Assembly (NCBI RefSeq): GCF_920888515.1 | Contig: NZ_CAKKTM010000140.1 | Location: forward strand, 1 to 49,729 | Reading direction: 5' to 3' | Source of the DNA: Protofrankia sp. CiP1_Cm_nod1 | Lineage (GTDB): Bacteria > Actinomycetota > Actinomycetes > Frankiales > Frankiaceae | Length of the DNA stretch: 49,729 nucleotides | Shown: in pieces, positions 1-8,982 of the stretch | Position numbering within the stretch: position 1 is the first letter of the stretch | Layout: each line of letters starts with the position of its first letter | Notes under the pieces: generated by a model | Told to the model about the DNA's origin: nothing | Seen by the model: the letters and a program-made list of their open reading frames with translations, nothing else | Database searches by the model: none | Translations under genes and position numbers: made by a program

Positions 1-5
1 CGGCT

Positions 6-782
6 GTGCCGGACCCGGCCGGCCTGGCGTCCGCCACGCCGGCGGCCGGCACCGCCGAGCCTGTCGTGCCGGCCGCCGCCGGGCCGGGGAAACGCCGCCG
101 TGCGCTGGGCGTGCTGGTACCGGTGGTGGGCGGCTTCGCGCTGGCGGCACTGCTGCTGTTGCTGGTACCGGGGCTCGGGCTGCGTTCCCCGGATCCGAGG
201 GTGACCATCTCGGCGGCTCCGCCGTCCGCGCCGGGCGGTGCCACCCCCAGCGCGTCCGCCGCCGCCTCGGCCGCCCCGGCCGCATCGGCTTCCGTCGCGG
301 GGCCGCCGGGCAGCCAGGTCCCGGGTACGGGGGCGCCGGTCGTCCTGCCTCCCCCCGCGGCTTCGTCGGTGCCCGCCAGCGCCGTCCCGTCGCAGCCGGA
401 TCCTGCGACAAGCTGCGCACCACGCAACCGGAACGTCACGGACTACGCCGGACGGACCTTCCCCACGTACAACTGCCGTACCTACGTCGGTTCGGCCGTC
501 TACGCCAACGTCCAGGCCGGGCAGGAGCCGCAGGAGCTCGACGACAGCGGCTACATGAACGCCGCGCCAGCCGTCTGGGTGGTCTGCCAGCTGCGGGGCC
601 GGGCTAATCCCGTGGTACAGGGCAACACCAACACCTGGTGGCTGTACACCCAGGGTGATAGTTCCCGGCCCAACACCCATGGCTACCCGGCCGCCTGGGG
701 GTATCTGCCGGCGACCGTGGTGGCCCAGGGAGGGCAGGACGAGCCGATCCCCGGGGTGCCCACGTGTTCGTCGTACCTGTAG
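6..782 (+). CDS. Membrane-anchored secreted-domain protein, 5' end probably outside the window
   Basis: No family is recognised. The readable part is 258 aa from a GTG at base 6, but the frame is open to the window edge, so the true start may lie upstream. A basic stretch (GKRRR, about residues 28-32) is followed by one hydrophobic segment (about 33-59), then a Pro/Ala/Ser-rich linker to about residue 135. A compact C-terminal domain of about 120 residues follows, with four cysteines (CAPRN, YNCRT, VVCQL, PTCSS) and many Trp/Tyr. This suggests a single-pass protein with a small disulphide-bonded domain outside the cell. The basic-then-hydrophobic order followed by a linker also resembles the C-terminal half of an actinobacterial membrane-bound kinase or anti-sigma protein, but nothing visible proves that. 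Confidence 0.6.
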   Translation: MPDPAGLASATPAAGTAEPVVPAAAGPGKRRRALGVLVPVVGGFALAALLLLLVPGLGLRSPDPRVTISAAPPSAPGGATPSASAAASAAPAASASVAGPPGSQVPGTGAPVVLPPPAASSVPASAVPSQPDPATSCAPRNRNVTDYAGRTFPTYNCRTYVGSAVYANVQAGQEPQELDDSGYMNAAPAVWVVCQLRGRANPVVQGNTNTWWLYTQGDSSRPNTHGYPAAWGYLPATVVAQGGQDEPIPGVPTCSSYL

Positions 783-981
783 GGCCCCGGCTGCCGGCAG
801 GGGCCGGCGCGGGGGTGGCGTCTCGCCCCGCGCGGGGCGCCCCGGCGGCGGTCGGACCGGCCTGTCGCGCCTCCCGCCCGGTGCTCCGCTCCGCGGCGGC
901 GTCCTGCCTCGTGCCCCTGGCGTCCGGCCTCGTGCCCCCGGGTTTCGTCAGGCTCGTGAACGGTGTGGGAAGGTGTCCGGC

Positions 982-1842
982 ATGACGTACCTGCCAGGCG
1001 TCGAGGAGGCAGCGTCGTGGTGGCCGGCCCGTCCGACCGGGCGTGCCGGGCAGGCCGGACGGGCCGGGAACCGGGCCGGGGATGCCGGCGGGCGGGCCGG
1101 GAACGCCGGGCGGGCGGGCTTCGTCCGGGCGGTCGCGGGCGCTGGTGCCGCCGCGCTTCTCACCCATGCGGTCCCCTCGGTGGCCACCCTGCGCCGGCTG
1201 CGGCTCCACCTGATGCCCGGGCTCGCCGGGATCGGCGCGCCGGACCACGTGGCGCTCACCTTCGACGACGGCCCGGACCCGGCGTCCACCCCGCTGTTCC
1301 TCGACGTGCTGGCCGAGCTGGACCTGCGGGCGACCTTCTTCGTCCTCGGGACGATGCTGGAGCGCGCGCCACACCTGGCCGAGCGGATGGTGGACGCCGG
1401 TCACGAGCTGGCCGTCCACGCCTGGGACCACCGGCCGATGCTGCTGCGCGGGCCGCGCTCCACCTACCGGCAGCTGTACCGGACCCGGGAGCTGATCACG
1501 ACGGTGGCCGGGCATCCGCCGCGGTTCGCCCGGCCACCGCACGGCATCCTGTCCGCGGGGTTCCTCCTCGCAGCCCGCCGGCTGGAGCTGACCCCGGTGC
1601 TGTGGACGGCCTGGGGCCGGGACTGGACGTCGACGGCCACGCCGCTGACCGTCCTCGACACTCTCGCCCCGGACCTGCGCGGCGGCGGGACCGTCCTGCT
1701 GCACGACTGCGACTGCACGTCCGCGCCGCGGGCGTGGCGCAGCGCCCTCGGCGCACTGCCCGAGCTTGCCGCCCGCTGCCATGACCTGGGCCTTCGCCTC
1801 GGCCCGCTGGCCGAGCACGGCCTTCGCCCCGGAATCATGTGA
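982..1842 (+). CDS. Polysaccharide deacetylase (NodB homology, CE4 family)
   Basis: This 286-aa protein carries a CE4 deacetylase domain, which removes N- or O-acetyl groups from cell-wall or extracellular polysaccharide using a metal. Visible motifs are TFDDGPDP (residues 93-100, catalytic Asp and metal Asp), HAWDH (146-150, metal-binding His pair), RPPHG further on, and LLHD near the C-terminus (last-motif His). The ATG at 982 was chosen over upstream in-frame starts because GGAAGG lies 8 nt before it and the extra N-terminal residues would be low-complexity. Residues 17-45 are a Gly/Arg/Ala-rich repeat. A weak hydrophobic stretch (about 46-65) could act as a membrane anchor. It converges on the aldehyde dehydrogenase. 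The exact substrate cannot be told. Confidence 0.88.
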   Translation: MTYLPGVEEAASWWPARPTGRAGQAGRAGNRAGDAGGRAGNAGRAGFVRAVAGAGAAALLTHAVPSVATLRRLRLHLMPGLAGIGAPDHVALTFDDGPDPASTPLFLDVLAELDLRATFFVLGTMLERAPHLAERMVDAGHELAVHAWDHRPMLLRGPRSTYRQLYRTRELITTVAGHPPRFARPPHGILSAGFLLAARRLELTPVLWTAWGRDWTSTATPLTVLDTLAPDLRGGGTVLLHDCDCTSAPRAWRSALGALPELAARCHDLGLRLGPLAEHGLRPGIM

Positions 1843-1920
1843 TCGCATCCTGCTGGACCGCGGAACGAGGGAACAAACGGTCGCCCCGGTGGTCGTTCAC
1901 GTACTCGCTTCCCAGGAATG

Positions 1921-3489
1921 TCAGGTCTCCGGGTACAGCGAGTAGCCGGGGAAGTTGCCGTACAGCCGCTCCCCGGGGTCGCTGCCCACGGTGACGGCGT
2001 GCACGAGGTGGTCGCCGCCGACGAAGGCCCCCTTCCAGGACGCGCCGCGGCCGCCGAACGGCTCGTCCCGGTCGCCCCGGGACCGCGGCTTGTTGATGCC
2101 GATCTTGAACGCCCGGATCTCGCCGCTGAGCCGCTGGGCGAGCGTCTCGTCGTCGCAGGCGAGCGAGGCGACCAGCGCACCGTTGGAGGCGTTCATCGCG
2201 GCGAGGAGCTCGGCCTCGGAGTCGACCACCACGATCGTGTCCACCGGGCCGAACGGCTCGGCATGGTGCAGCGCGCACGACGGCGGGGGAGCGAGGATCG
2301 CCACCGGCGGCACGTAGGCCGAGGTGTCCTGCCCGGGCACGAAAGCGCCGTCGGCGATCGCCCCCCGGTACAGCGGCACACCGCCCTTGCTGATCGCCTC
2401 GTCGATCTTCCTGGCGAGCTCGGCGGACTTCCCCGCGTTGATGACGGGCCCGTAGTCGAGTTCGGGCAGCGGGTCGTCATCGTGCGCGACGGCCAGCGGA
2501 TGCCCGAAGCGCACCGATGTGACCACGGGCAGGTAGGCCGCGAGGAACTGGTCGAAGAGCTGGCGCTGGACGACGTAGCGGGGGTACGCGGTGCAGCGTT
2601 GCTTGCCGTACTCGAAGCCCTTTTTCAGGTGGCTGGCCAGCAGGTCCCACTGGGAGAACTCCCAGATGCCCCAGGTGTTGAGGCCCTCCTGCTCCAGGAA
2701 GTGCCGTTTGCCGGTGTCGACGAGTGCCGCGGCGACCTGCCCGCCGGCGGAACGCCCGCCGACGAACGCCAGGCAGCCGATCTCCGGTGCCCGCACCAGC
2801 GCGCTCGACAGCCGGGAGCCGGACCCGGACACCAGCGCCACCGGGAGCCCGGCGCGGTGCGCCAGCGCGCAGGCGAGGGTCAGGCAGGCCGCCCCGCCGT
2901 CGGTCGGGGTCTTGGCGATCGCGGCGTTGCCGGCGAGCACCTGCACGAGCATGGCGTGCATGAGCACGCTCATCGGGTAGTTCCAGCTCGCGATGTTGCT
3001 GACCGGGCCGGGCAGCGGGCCGCGCCCGTCGATCATCCGGTCGATCTCCTCGAGGTACCAGCGGACGCCGTCGAGCGCGCGGTCGACGTCGGTGCGCGCC
3101 AGCCGCCACGGCTTGCCGATCTCCCAGACCAGCAGCAGCGCGAGCAGGTCGCGGTGATCGTCCATGGCGTCCACCGCGGCGGTGACCCGCGCCCTGCGCT
3201 CGGGGAGCGGTACGTCCCGCCAGTGTTTGTGGTCGTCGAGGGTGGCGCGGATCGCCTCGCGCGCCTCGTCCGGTTCGATCATCGGCGGGCCGGCGATGGG
3301 CGAGCCGTCAACCGGGGTGACGCTGCGCAGCGGCTCTCCGGTGCGGCGCCACTGGCCGCCCCACAGGTTGCGCAGCCGGTCCGGGCCGAAGGCCTCGGGC
3401 GCGGCCTCGTGGCATCGGGCGTACGCCTCGGACCAGCTGTTACCAGGCTTGACGTGACGATGGAACGTGTTGCGGGAAGGTGTGACCAT
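1921..3489 (-). CDS. Aldehyde dehydrogenase family protein
   Basis: A 522-aa NAD(P)-dependent aldehyde dehydrogenase fold. The catalytic cysteine is C299 in the GKQRCT motif, the Glu matching the family general base is in FLEQEG (about 266), and the oxyanion-hole Asn is N170 in SWNYP. The usual ELGGK motif is changed to EQEGL, so this is a divergent branch, related in layout to the pyrroline-5-carboxylate/PaaN-like group rather than to classical betaine or acetaldehyde dehydrogenases. The ATG at 3489 is preferred over an in-frame GTG/ATG about 37 codons upstream because conserved-looking sequence begins here. No strong ribosome-binding site is visible. It is transcribed alone, with the response regulator diverging on the other side. 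Substrate unknown. Confidence 0.85.
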   Translation of the reverse strand: MVTPSRNTFHRHVKPGNSWSEAYARCHEAAPEAFGPDRLRNLWGGQWRRTGEPLRSVTPVDGSPIAGPPMIEPDEAREAIRATLDDHKHWRDVPLPERRARVTAAVDAMDDHRDLLALLLVWEIGKPWRLARTDVDRALDGVRWYLEEIDRMIDGRGPLPGPVSNIASWNYPMSVLMHAMLVQVLAGNAAIAKTPTDGGAACLTLACALAHRAGLPVALVSGSGSRLSSALVRAPEIGCLAFVGGRSAGGQVAAALVDTGKRHFLEQEGLNTWGIWEFSQWDLLASHLKKGFEYGKQRCTAYPRYVVQRQLFDQFLAAYLPVVTSVRFGHPLAVAHDDDPLPELDYGPVINAGKSAELARKIDEAISKGGVPLYRGAIADGAFVPGQDTSAYVPPVAILAPPPSCALHHAEPFGPVDTIVVVDSEAELLAAMNASNGALVASLACDDETLAQRLSGEIRAFKIGINKPRSRGDRDEPFGGRGASWKGAFVGGDHLVHAVTVGSDPGERLYGNFPGYSLYPET

Positions 3490-3997
3490 GACCACAGGCT
3501 GCCCGTGATCGGCCCTGAGCGCTACCGGCGCCACACCGCGAAGTGCGAGCGGCCGGGGCTCGGCCGCGAGCGGCGGGTGGCATGCCGGGCGTTCGGGCAA
3601 CGGCGGCGAGTATCGTCATCTGGGCGTCCAAAATATTACACAGAGTAGTTGTTGCGACGGCGGGCTCGGTGCCGAGCTCACTCTCGTGGGCCTGTTGGCC
3701 ATGGTCGCGGGCCCGTTGGGGGATGTGTCATATGCCCAGTTCGGGGTTGATGATTCGCCCTCTTCGCGGGTATGGTGACGGTGTGTCGTCAGCGTCATAG
3801 CAAGCGCCGTAGCAGGAAGGCGGCGCGTATCATTCCGATATGTCGGAAGCGGTATCCGTGCATGACTCGATCGGTGCCGGTGTGGAGACACGGCTCTGTG
3901 TAAGTACCCCATCACATAGAGTGGGCACATGCGTCGATCGCAGCTCGTCCGCCCGGCAGCCCGTTGTTGGACCATCCGTGCCAGATAGCTCCGATCT
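3490..3997. other. Divergent intergenic region before the response regulator
   Basis: 508 bp between the divergent aldehyde dehydrogenase and response-regulator genes. It is less GC-rich than its surroundings and should hold both promoters. No convincing protein-coding frame is seen. A 6-bp perfect inverted repeat sits at 3832-3847. Confidence 0.6.
3832..3847. promoter_or_regulatory. Inverted repeat TTCCGA-N4-TCGGAA upstream of the response regulator
   Basis: The sequence TTCCGATATGTCGGAA has perfect 6-bp arms and a 4-bp spacer, about 150 bp before the response-regulator start. Its size and position fit a dimeric regulator site, but no matching regulator is known here. Confidence 0.35.
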
Positions 3998-4702
3998 GTG
4001 ATGATGATTGGTGTTCTGCCACCTGTGGCACCTCAGTCCGAGCCCATCCGGGTGCTCGTGGTCGACGACCATGAGCTGTTCCTCCAGGGTCTGGAAACCG
4101 TTCTTGATCTTGAAGAGGACATCACCGTCGTCGGTCGCGCCGGCGACGGCCGACAGGCCGTCACGATAGCCACGGGAACCACGCCGGACATCGTCCTGAT
4201 GGACGTCCGGATGCCCTACCGCGACGGCATCGACGCGGCGAGCGCGATCAAGCGTGAGGTGCCGACCGCGAAGATCGTTATGTTGACGGTCAGCGACGAC
4301 GAAACCGATCTTTTCGAGGCGATCAAGGCGGGGGCGGTCGGTTACCTCCTGAAGTCCATCCCCCCGCACGAGGTGGCCAGCGCGGTCCGCGCGGTGCACA
4401 ACGGGCTGAGCCTGATCAGCCCGTCGATGGCGTCCAAGCTCATGGTCGAGTTCGCCGCGCTCGCCCGTGGTTCCGAGGACCGGCCCAGCCGGGTGCCCGC
4501 ACCCCACCTCACCGCCCGTGAACTGGAGGTCCTCAAGCTGGTCGCGGAGGGGCGGGCCAACCGGGAGATCGCCCGGAAGCTGTTCATCAGCGAGAACACG
4601 GTCAAGAACCACGTCCGCAACATCCTGGACAAACTGCAGCTGCACTCGCGGATGGAGGCTGTCATGTACGCCGTCCGGCAGGGCCTCTTCGAGATCGAAT
4701 AG
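3998..4702 (+). CDS. NarL/FixJ-type response regulator (REC-LuxR HTH)
   Basis: A 234-aa two-component response regulator. The receiver domain (about 17-133) has the acidic pair in VVDDHE, the phospho-acceptor Asp in VLMDVRMP, and the conserved Lys in LLKSI. The C-terminal LuxR-type helix-turn-helix (about 168-230) has the signature LTARELEVLKLVAEG and the recognition-helix segment SENTVKNHVRNIL. On phosphorylation by a partner kinase it would bind DNA as a dimer and control transcription. No histidine kinase is adjacent, so this is an orphan regulator in the window. The start is one of two tandem ATGs (3998, 4001). A hairpin terminator lies 27 nt after the stop. Confidence 0.93.
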   Translation: MMMIGVLPPVAPQSEPIRVLVVDDHELFLQGLETVLDLEEDITVVGRAGDGRQAVTIATGTTPDIVLMDVRMPYRDGIDAASAIKREVPTAKIVMLTVSDDETDLFEAIKAGAVGYLLKSIPPHEVASAVRAVHNGLSLISPSMASKLMVEFAALARGSEDRPSRVPAPHLTARELEVLKLVAEGRANREIARKLFISENTVKNHVRNILDKLQLHSRMEAVMYAVRQGLFEIE

Positions 4703-5088
4703 CGCGGGGCCGAACAGGGCGGGGCCGGCCAGGGGCTCCCCCTGGAGCGTGTTGGTGAACCGTGTTTTCCGCGCGCTTCCGGGCCCCGCTCCGCGGGCCG
4801 GCCGTCATCGTGGCCGAGGCGTCGCGGGCTGGGGGAGCGTGGGGGCACGTACGGCGCGCGGGCTGCTCCGACCTGTTCGGACGGCTGTCCAAGGCGGCCG
4901 GACGCGGGCATCCTGGTGATGTGTACGTGCAGGCGCCCCGCGGGAGCACTCGGGCACCGCCGGTGGGCCGCCTTCCCGCCCGCGGCGGGTTCTGTCACGC
5001 CTACCTCCGAGAGGGCCATGCCTAGTCCCGATATACCCAGTCATAGTCCGACGCCTGCCCTGGACCGGGCCGACCTGGGCAGGCGACA
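4703..5088. other. Intergenic region between response regulator and CNNM pair
   Basis: 386 bp with the terminator hairpin at 4729-4745 at its left end. The remainder is GC-rich with no supportable gene. The right end should hold the promoter of the CNNM operon, but no clear -10/-35 pair is seen. Confidence 0.55.
4729..4745 (+). terminator. Hairpin after the response regulator
   Basis: CCAGGGG-CTC-CCCCTGG is a perfect 7-bp stem with a 3-nt loop, 27 nt downstream of the stop codon. It has no T-tract, as is usual in GC-rich actinobacteria. Confidence 0.55.
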
Positions 5089-6606
5089 GTGATCGAGTGG
5101 CTCCTCATCCTGATCAGCGTTGTGCTGGTCGGGGTCTGCGGCGTTTTCGTCGCCGCCGAGTTCTCCCTGGTGACGGTCGACCGGATGACCGTCGAACGTG
5201 CCGCGGCAGCCGGTGACCGCAGGTCCGGAGGCGTCCTCAAGGCGCTCACGAAGCTCTCGACCGAGCTCTCCGGCGCACAGCTCGGCATCACCATCACCAA
5301 CCTGGCGATCGGGTTTCTCGTGGAACCGGCGATCGCGCGCCTGCTCCACGGCCCGCTGAAGGCCGCCGGGATACCCGCGGGAATGGCCACCGGCGTCGCC
5401 GTCGCGATCGCCGTGCTGCTCGCCACGGGCGTCACCATGATCTACGGCGAGCTCGTCCCGAAGAATCTCGCGGTGGCCCGGCCGCTGGCGACCGCGCGGA
5501 TGGTGCAGGGGTTCCAGCGGGGGTTCAGCCGGGTGGCCGCCTTCCTGATCCGCCTGCTCAACGGCGCCGCCGAGGCTCTGCTGCGGCGGCTGGGCATCGA
5601 GCCGCAGGAGGAGCTTGCCTCGGCCCGCTCCGCGCAGGAGCTGTTCTCCCTGGTCGGCCGGTCCGCGGAGCAGGGCACGCTCGCGCCGGAGACCGCGACG
5701 TTGCTGCAACGCTCGCTGGCGTTCGGGCACAAGCAGGCCGCGGACGTCCTAACCCCCCGGGTCCGCATGTGGACGGTCGGGGCCGGTGACCCGGTCAGTG
5801 AGGTGATCGCGCTCACCCGCCGGACCGGGCACTCGCGTTTCCCGGTCGTCGGGCAGGACCTCGACGACGTGGTCGGTCTGGTCCATGTCAAGCACGCGGT
5901 CGCCGTCCCCGAGGACGACCGGGGCGTCGTGACCGTCGGCGACGTGATGGTCCCTCATCTGAGCGTGCCGTCCACGATCGAGCTCGACCCGCTGCTGGAG
6001 ACGCTGCGCCGCGGCGGGCTGCAGATGGCGGTCGTCATCGACGAGTTCGGCGGCACGGACGGCCTGGTCACCATCGAGGACCTGATCGAGGAGCTGGTCG
6101 GCGACGTCGTCGACGAGCACGACCGGGTCGGGCTGCGCGCGGCCCGGCGCCGGGACGGGACGTGGCTGCTCTCCGGCCTGCTCCGCCTCGACGAGGTGGC
6201 GCAGACCGTCGGCGTCCACCTGCCGGTGGACGAGGCGTACCAGACGCTTGGCGGGCTTGTCGCCGACCGCCTCGGCCGGGTGCCGGTCGCCGGCGACGCG
6301 GTCGAGGTCGACGGCGTCACCCTCACCGTCCAGCTCATGGACGGCCGCCGGGTGGACCGGGTCCGTCTGGTTCCCGCGCACGTCCGTGCCGACGGCGAGC
6401 CTCCAGCGGATGGCGGCTCTTCTACGGCTCCTACGGGAGGTGGCCCTCCCGCGGGCGGCGAAGCCCCCAGGGATGAAGCCCCCAGGGATGAAGCCCCCAG
6501 GGACGGTGGCCGTTCCGCGGATGACGACCGTTCCGGGAACGGCGGCCGTCCCGGGGGCGGGTGGTGCGGCTCCGCCGCCCCGGACGCGATGGGGGCGCTG
6601 CGGTGA
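5089..6606 (+). CDS. CNNM/HlyC-CorC family membrane protein with CBS pair
   Basis: A 505-aa integral membrane protein of the CNNM (DUF21)-CBS-CorC_HlyC family. Members are linked to Mg2+/Co2+ efflux or homeostasis; the older haemolysin label is historical. An N-terminal DUF21 region with about three to four membrane helices (1-190) includes the family motif GELVPKNLA. A tandem CBS pair follows (about 215-345, nucleotide-sensing), then the CorC/HlyC C-terminal domain (about 355-440). The last about 65 residues are disordered and contain three EAPRD units encoded by a 15-bp tandem repeat at about 6466-6510. It starts at GTG 5089. Its stop overlaps the start of the next paralogue (GTGA), so the two are translationally coupled and probably form a hetero-oligomer. 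Confidence 0.9.
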   Translation: MIEWLLILISVVLVGVCGVFVAAEFSLVTVDRMTVERAAAAGDRRSGGVLKALTKLSTELSGAQLGITITNLAIGFLVEPAIARLLHGPLKAAGIPAGMATGVAVAIAVLLATGVTMIYGELVPKNLAVARPLATARMVQGFQRGFSRVAAFLIRLLNGAAEALLRRLGIEPQEELASARSAQELFSLVGRSAEQGTLAPETATLLQRSLAFGHKQAADVLTPRVRMWTVGAGDPVSEVIALTRRTGHSRFPVVGQDLDDVVGLVHVKHAVAVPEDDRGVVTVGDVMVPHLSVPSTIELDPLLETLRRGGLQMAVVIDEFGGTDGLVTIEDLIEELVGDVVDEHDRVGLRAARRRDGTWLLSGLLRLDEVAQTVGVHLPVDEAYQTLGGLVADRLGRVPVAGDAVEVDGVTLTVQLMDGRRVDRVRLVPAHVRADGEPPADGGSSTAPTGGGPPAGGEAPRDEAPRDEAPRDGGRSADDDRSGNGGRPGGGWCGSAAPDAMGALR

Positions 6607-7682
6607 ACGTCCCGCTCGCGCTCTTCCTCACCGTCGTCCTGCTGCTCGCCAACGCCTTCTTCGTGGGAGCCGAGTTCGCGCTGATCTCGGCCCGGCGCAG
6701 CGCTATCGAGCCGCTGGCACGGGCCGGTTCGGCCCGTGCGCGGATCACGTTGCGCGCGATGGAGGAGGTCTCCCTGATGCTGGCCGGCACCCAGCTGGGG
6801 ATCACTGTCTGCACCCTGGGGCTCGGCTCGCTCGGGGAGCCCGCGGTCGCGCACCTGCTCGAAGGCCCGCTCGAGGCGGCCGGGATGCCGCACGCCCTGC
6901 TGCACCCGGTCGCCCTCACCGTCGCCATGACGGCGGTCGTGTTCCTGCACGTGGTCATCGGCGAGATGGTGCCCAAGAACATCGCCCTGGCCGGGCCGGA
7001 CCGCGGCGCCCTGCTGCTCGTCCCGCCCCTCGTCGGCATCGTGCGCTACCTGCGCCCGGCGATCGCGGCCCTGAACGCGGTCGCCAACCTCAGTCTGCGC
7101 GTCGTCCGGGTGGTGCCGAAGGACGAGGTGGCCAGCGCCTTCACCCGCGACGAGGTCGCCGGCTTCGTCGAGGAGTCCCGCCGGGAGGGGCTGCTCGACG
7201 CCGACCAGCACGGGCTGCTCTCCGGGGCGCTGCACTTCGACGAACGCAGCGCGCGCAGCGTCCTGCTGCCTCTCGACAGCCTGGAGACGGTCGAGGCCGG
7301 GGTCACCCCCCGGGGGGTGGAGGCGATGGCCGCCCGGACCGGCTTCTCCCGCTTCCCGGTCCGGGCGGCCACCGGCGAGCTCATCGGGTACCTGCATCTC
7401 AAGGACGTCCTGGAAACCAGCCCGCGCAAGCGGGCGGCGCCGGTCCCCACCAAGTGGGTCCGCCCGCTGGCCAGGGTCGGTGCCGACGACCGGCTCGCGA
7501 CGGTGCTCGCCACGATGCAGCGCAGCGGGGCGCACCTGGCCCGGGTCACCGACCAGGGAGGACGAATCCTCGGGGTCGTCGCGCTGGAGGACGTCCTGGA
7601 GGAGCTTGTCGGCGAGATCCGGGACGACAACCAGCCGGCCGCCCAGGCGGGCAGGCTCTCGGGTGACTCGGCCCTCGGGTGA
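6603..7682 (+). CDS. Second CNNM/HlyC-CorC family membrane protein
   Basis: A 359-aa paralogue of the preceding gene. A DUF21 transmembrane region (about 1-190, with GEMVPKNIA) is followed by two CBS motifs (about 215-340). The CorC/HlyC domain and disordered tail of its partner are absent, which is the usual long-plus-short arrangement of actinobacterial CNNM pairs. The start is GTG 6603, overlapping the upstream stop by four bases. The alternative GTG 14 codons upstream lies inside the partner's tail and would add an unrelated leader. The stop codon sits inside a 16-bp tandem repeat (7658-7753), so the C-terminal end (GDSALG) is repeat-encoded and may vary between strains. Confidence 0.9.
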   Translation: MNVPLALFLTVVLLLANAFFVGAEFALISARRSAIEPLARAGSARARITLRAMEEVSLMLAGTQLGITVCTLGLGSLGEPAVAHLLEGPLEAAGMPHALLHPVALTVAMTAVVFLHVVIGEMVPKNIALAGPDRGALLLVPPLVGIVRYLRPAIAALNAVANLSLRVVRVVPKDEVASAFTRDEVAGFVEESRREGLLDADQHGLLSGALHFDERSARSVLLPLDSLETVEAGVTPRGVEAMAARTGFSRFPVRAATGELIGYLHLKDVLETSPRKRAAPVPTKWVRPLARVGADDRLATVLATMQRSGAHLARVTDQGGRILGVVALEDVLEELVGEIRDDNQPAAQAGRLSGDSALG

Positions 7683-7753
7683 CCCGGCCCTCGGGTGACT
7701 CGGCTCTCGGGTGACTCGGCTCTCGGGTGACCCGGCCCTCGGGTGACCAGGCT
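7658..7753 (+). repeat. Six copies of a 16-bp tandem repeat
   Basis: Six contiguous units of CTCGGGTGACTCGGCC, with T/C and C/A variants, start at 7658, 7674, 7690, 7706, 7722 and 7738. Unit 2 supplies the TGA stop of the preceding gene. Sixteen is not a multiple of three, so copy-number change would alter reading beyond the first unit. Confidence 0.9.
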
Positions 7754-7821
7754 CCCGGGCGGCCGGCGTCCAGGGCGCAGGGAGAGTGATCGTGATATTT
7801 CGGGCCGGTTAGCCTTCGTCC

Positions 7822-8823
7822 ATGGCAGGAACCGAAGCGGGCACGGTCGTGGTCAGCCTTCCGGACAGGCGCTGGATCGACCTGGTCGGCCCGGTCCCGG
7901 CCGTGCGGGCCGTGGTGTGGGACGCCGGCTCCGACCCGCGGCGGGCGGGCGTGCTGGACGCCGAGTTCCTCGTTCCCCCGTACATGAAGCAGGCGGACTG
8001 GTCCCTGGTCAACGGCCTGCCCCGGCTCCGGGTCGTGCAGACGCTTACCGCGGGTTACGAGGATGCCATCGCCAACGTGTCCCCGAGGGTCACGTTGTGT
8101 AATGCGGCGGGGGTGCACGACGCTTCCACGTCCGAACTGGCCGTGGGGCTCGCCCTGGCGCAGCTGCGGGGGATCCCGGCCGCGGTCCACGCGGCCGGGG
8201 CCGAACGGGGGCGCTGGCAGCCGCGCACCCTGCGCTCACTGGCGGACCGGAGGGTGCTCGTGGTGGGCGCCGGCGGCCTCGGGACGGCCATCGCCGCCCG
8301 GCTCGAGCCGTTCGAGGTGTCGCTGACCCGCGTCGCGAGCCGGGCCCGGGACGACGGGCGCGGCCATGTCCACGCGGCCGCCGAGCTGCCGGCCCTGCTC
8401 CCGGAGCAGGACGTGGTCGTTCTGGCCTGCCTGCTCAACGAGAGCACCCGCGGCCTTGCCGACGCCCGGTTCCTCGCCGCGATGCCGGACGGCGCGCTGC
8501 TGGTCAACGTCGCCCGGGGAGCGGTCGTCGACACCGACGCCCTGCTGCGCGAACTGTGCGACGGGCGGTTGCTGGCGGCCCTCGACGTCGTCGAGCCGGA
8601 GCCGCTGCCCGATGATCACCCGTTGTGGTCCGCGCCCGGTGTGCTGCTGACCCCGCATCTCGGCGGCAACACCAGCGCGTTCAAGCCCCGCGCCGCCGCG
8701 TTTCTCCGGGACCAGATCGCCCGGTTCGCCGCCGGCGACACGCTCCAGGCGATCGTCGCCGGCCCGCCGGCCCCGGGTCACCCTCCGAGATCGCCATCCC
8801 AGCGCCATAACCAGACACAATGA
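7822..8823 (+). CDS. D-isomer-specific 2-hydroxyacid dehydrogenase
   Basis: A 333-aa NAD(P)H-dependent dehydrogenase that interconverts 2-oxoacids and D-2-hydroxyacids. The Rossmann glycine motif is VVGAGGLGTAIA (about 150-161). The catalytic triad is visible as Arg in NVARGAV, Glu in DVVEPEP and His in TPHLGG. The catalytic domain is shorter than in phosphoglycerate dehydrogenase and no ACT domain is present, so a glyoxylate/hydroxypyruvate reductase-like role is more likely than serine synthesis. The start is ATG 7822. No Shine-Dalgarno is seen, so the message may be leaderless. The last about 20 residues are Pro/Ser/Gln-rich. It converges on tRNA-His. Confidence 0.88.
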   Translation: MAGTEAGTVVVSLPDRRWIDLVGPVPAVRAVVWDAGSDPRRAGVLDAEFLVPPYMKQADWSLVNGLPRLRVVQTLTAGYEDAIANVSPRVTLCNAAGVHDASTSELAVGLALAQLRGIPAAVHAAGAERGRWQPRTLRSLADRRVLVVGAGGLGTAIAARLEPFEVSLTRVASRARDDGRGHVHAAAELPALLPEQDVVVLACLLNESTRGLADARFLAAMPDGALLVNVARGAVVDTDALLRELCDGRLLAALDVVEPEPLPDDHPLWSAPGVLLTPHLGGNTSAFKPRAAAFLRDQIARFAAGDTLQAIVAGPPAPGHPPRSPSQRHNQTQ

Positions 8824-8902
8824 TCGATATTTCAGTACCAGGCAGGCATTCGACCAGCCGCCAGGGGGTGCAGGGGGGACGGAATCCCCCTGACATGGGG
8901 GT

Positions 8903-8922
8903 CCCAGGGGGTTCCCCCTGGG
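8903..8922. terminator. Perfect GC-rich hairpin between convergent genes
   Basis: CCCAGGGGG-TT-CCCCCTGGG has 9-bp perfect arms, between the dehydrogenase (+) and tRNA-His (-). A symmetrical hairpin here could stop transcription from both sides. Confidence 0.5.
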
Positions 8923-8947
8923 CCGGCATGACGCGGGAGCCTGGGAA

Positions 8948-8964
8948 GGTGGCCGAAGGCCACC
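8948..8964 (-). terminator. Hairpin downstream of tRNA-His
   Basis: GGTGGCC-GAA-GGCCACC has perfect 7-bp arms and lies about 20 nt past the 3' end of tRNA-His, the expected place for its terminator. Confidence 0.5.
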
Positions 8965-8982
8965 GAACAGGATCCAACCGAG

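Noticed and set aside
1918-3648. A 576-codon open frame antisense to the aldehyde dehydrogenase
   Set aside because: It is the high-GC shadow of a gene with clear ALDH motifs. The translation is Arg/Val/Asp-rich with no family motif.
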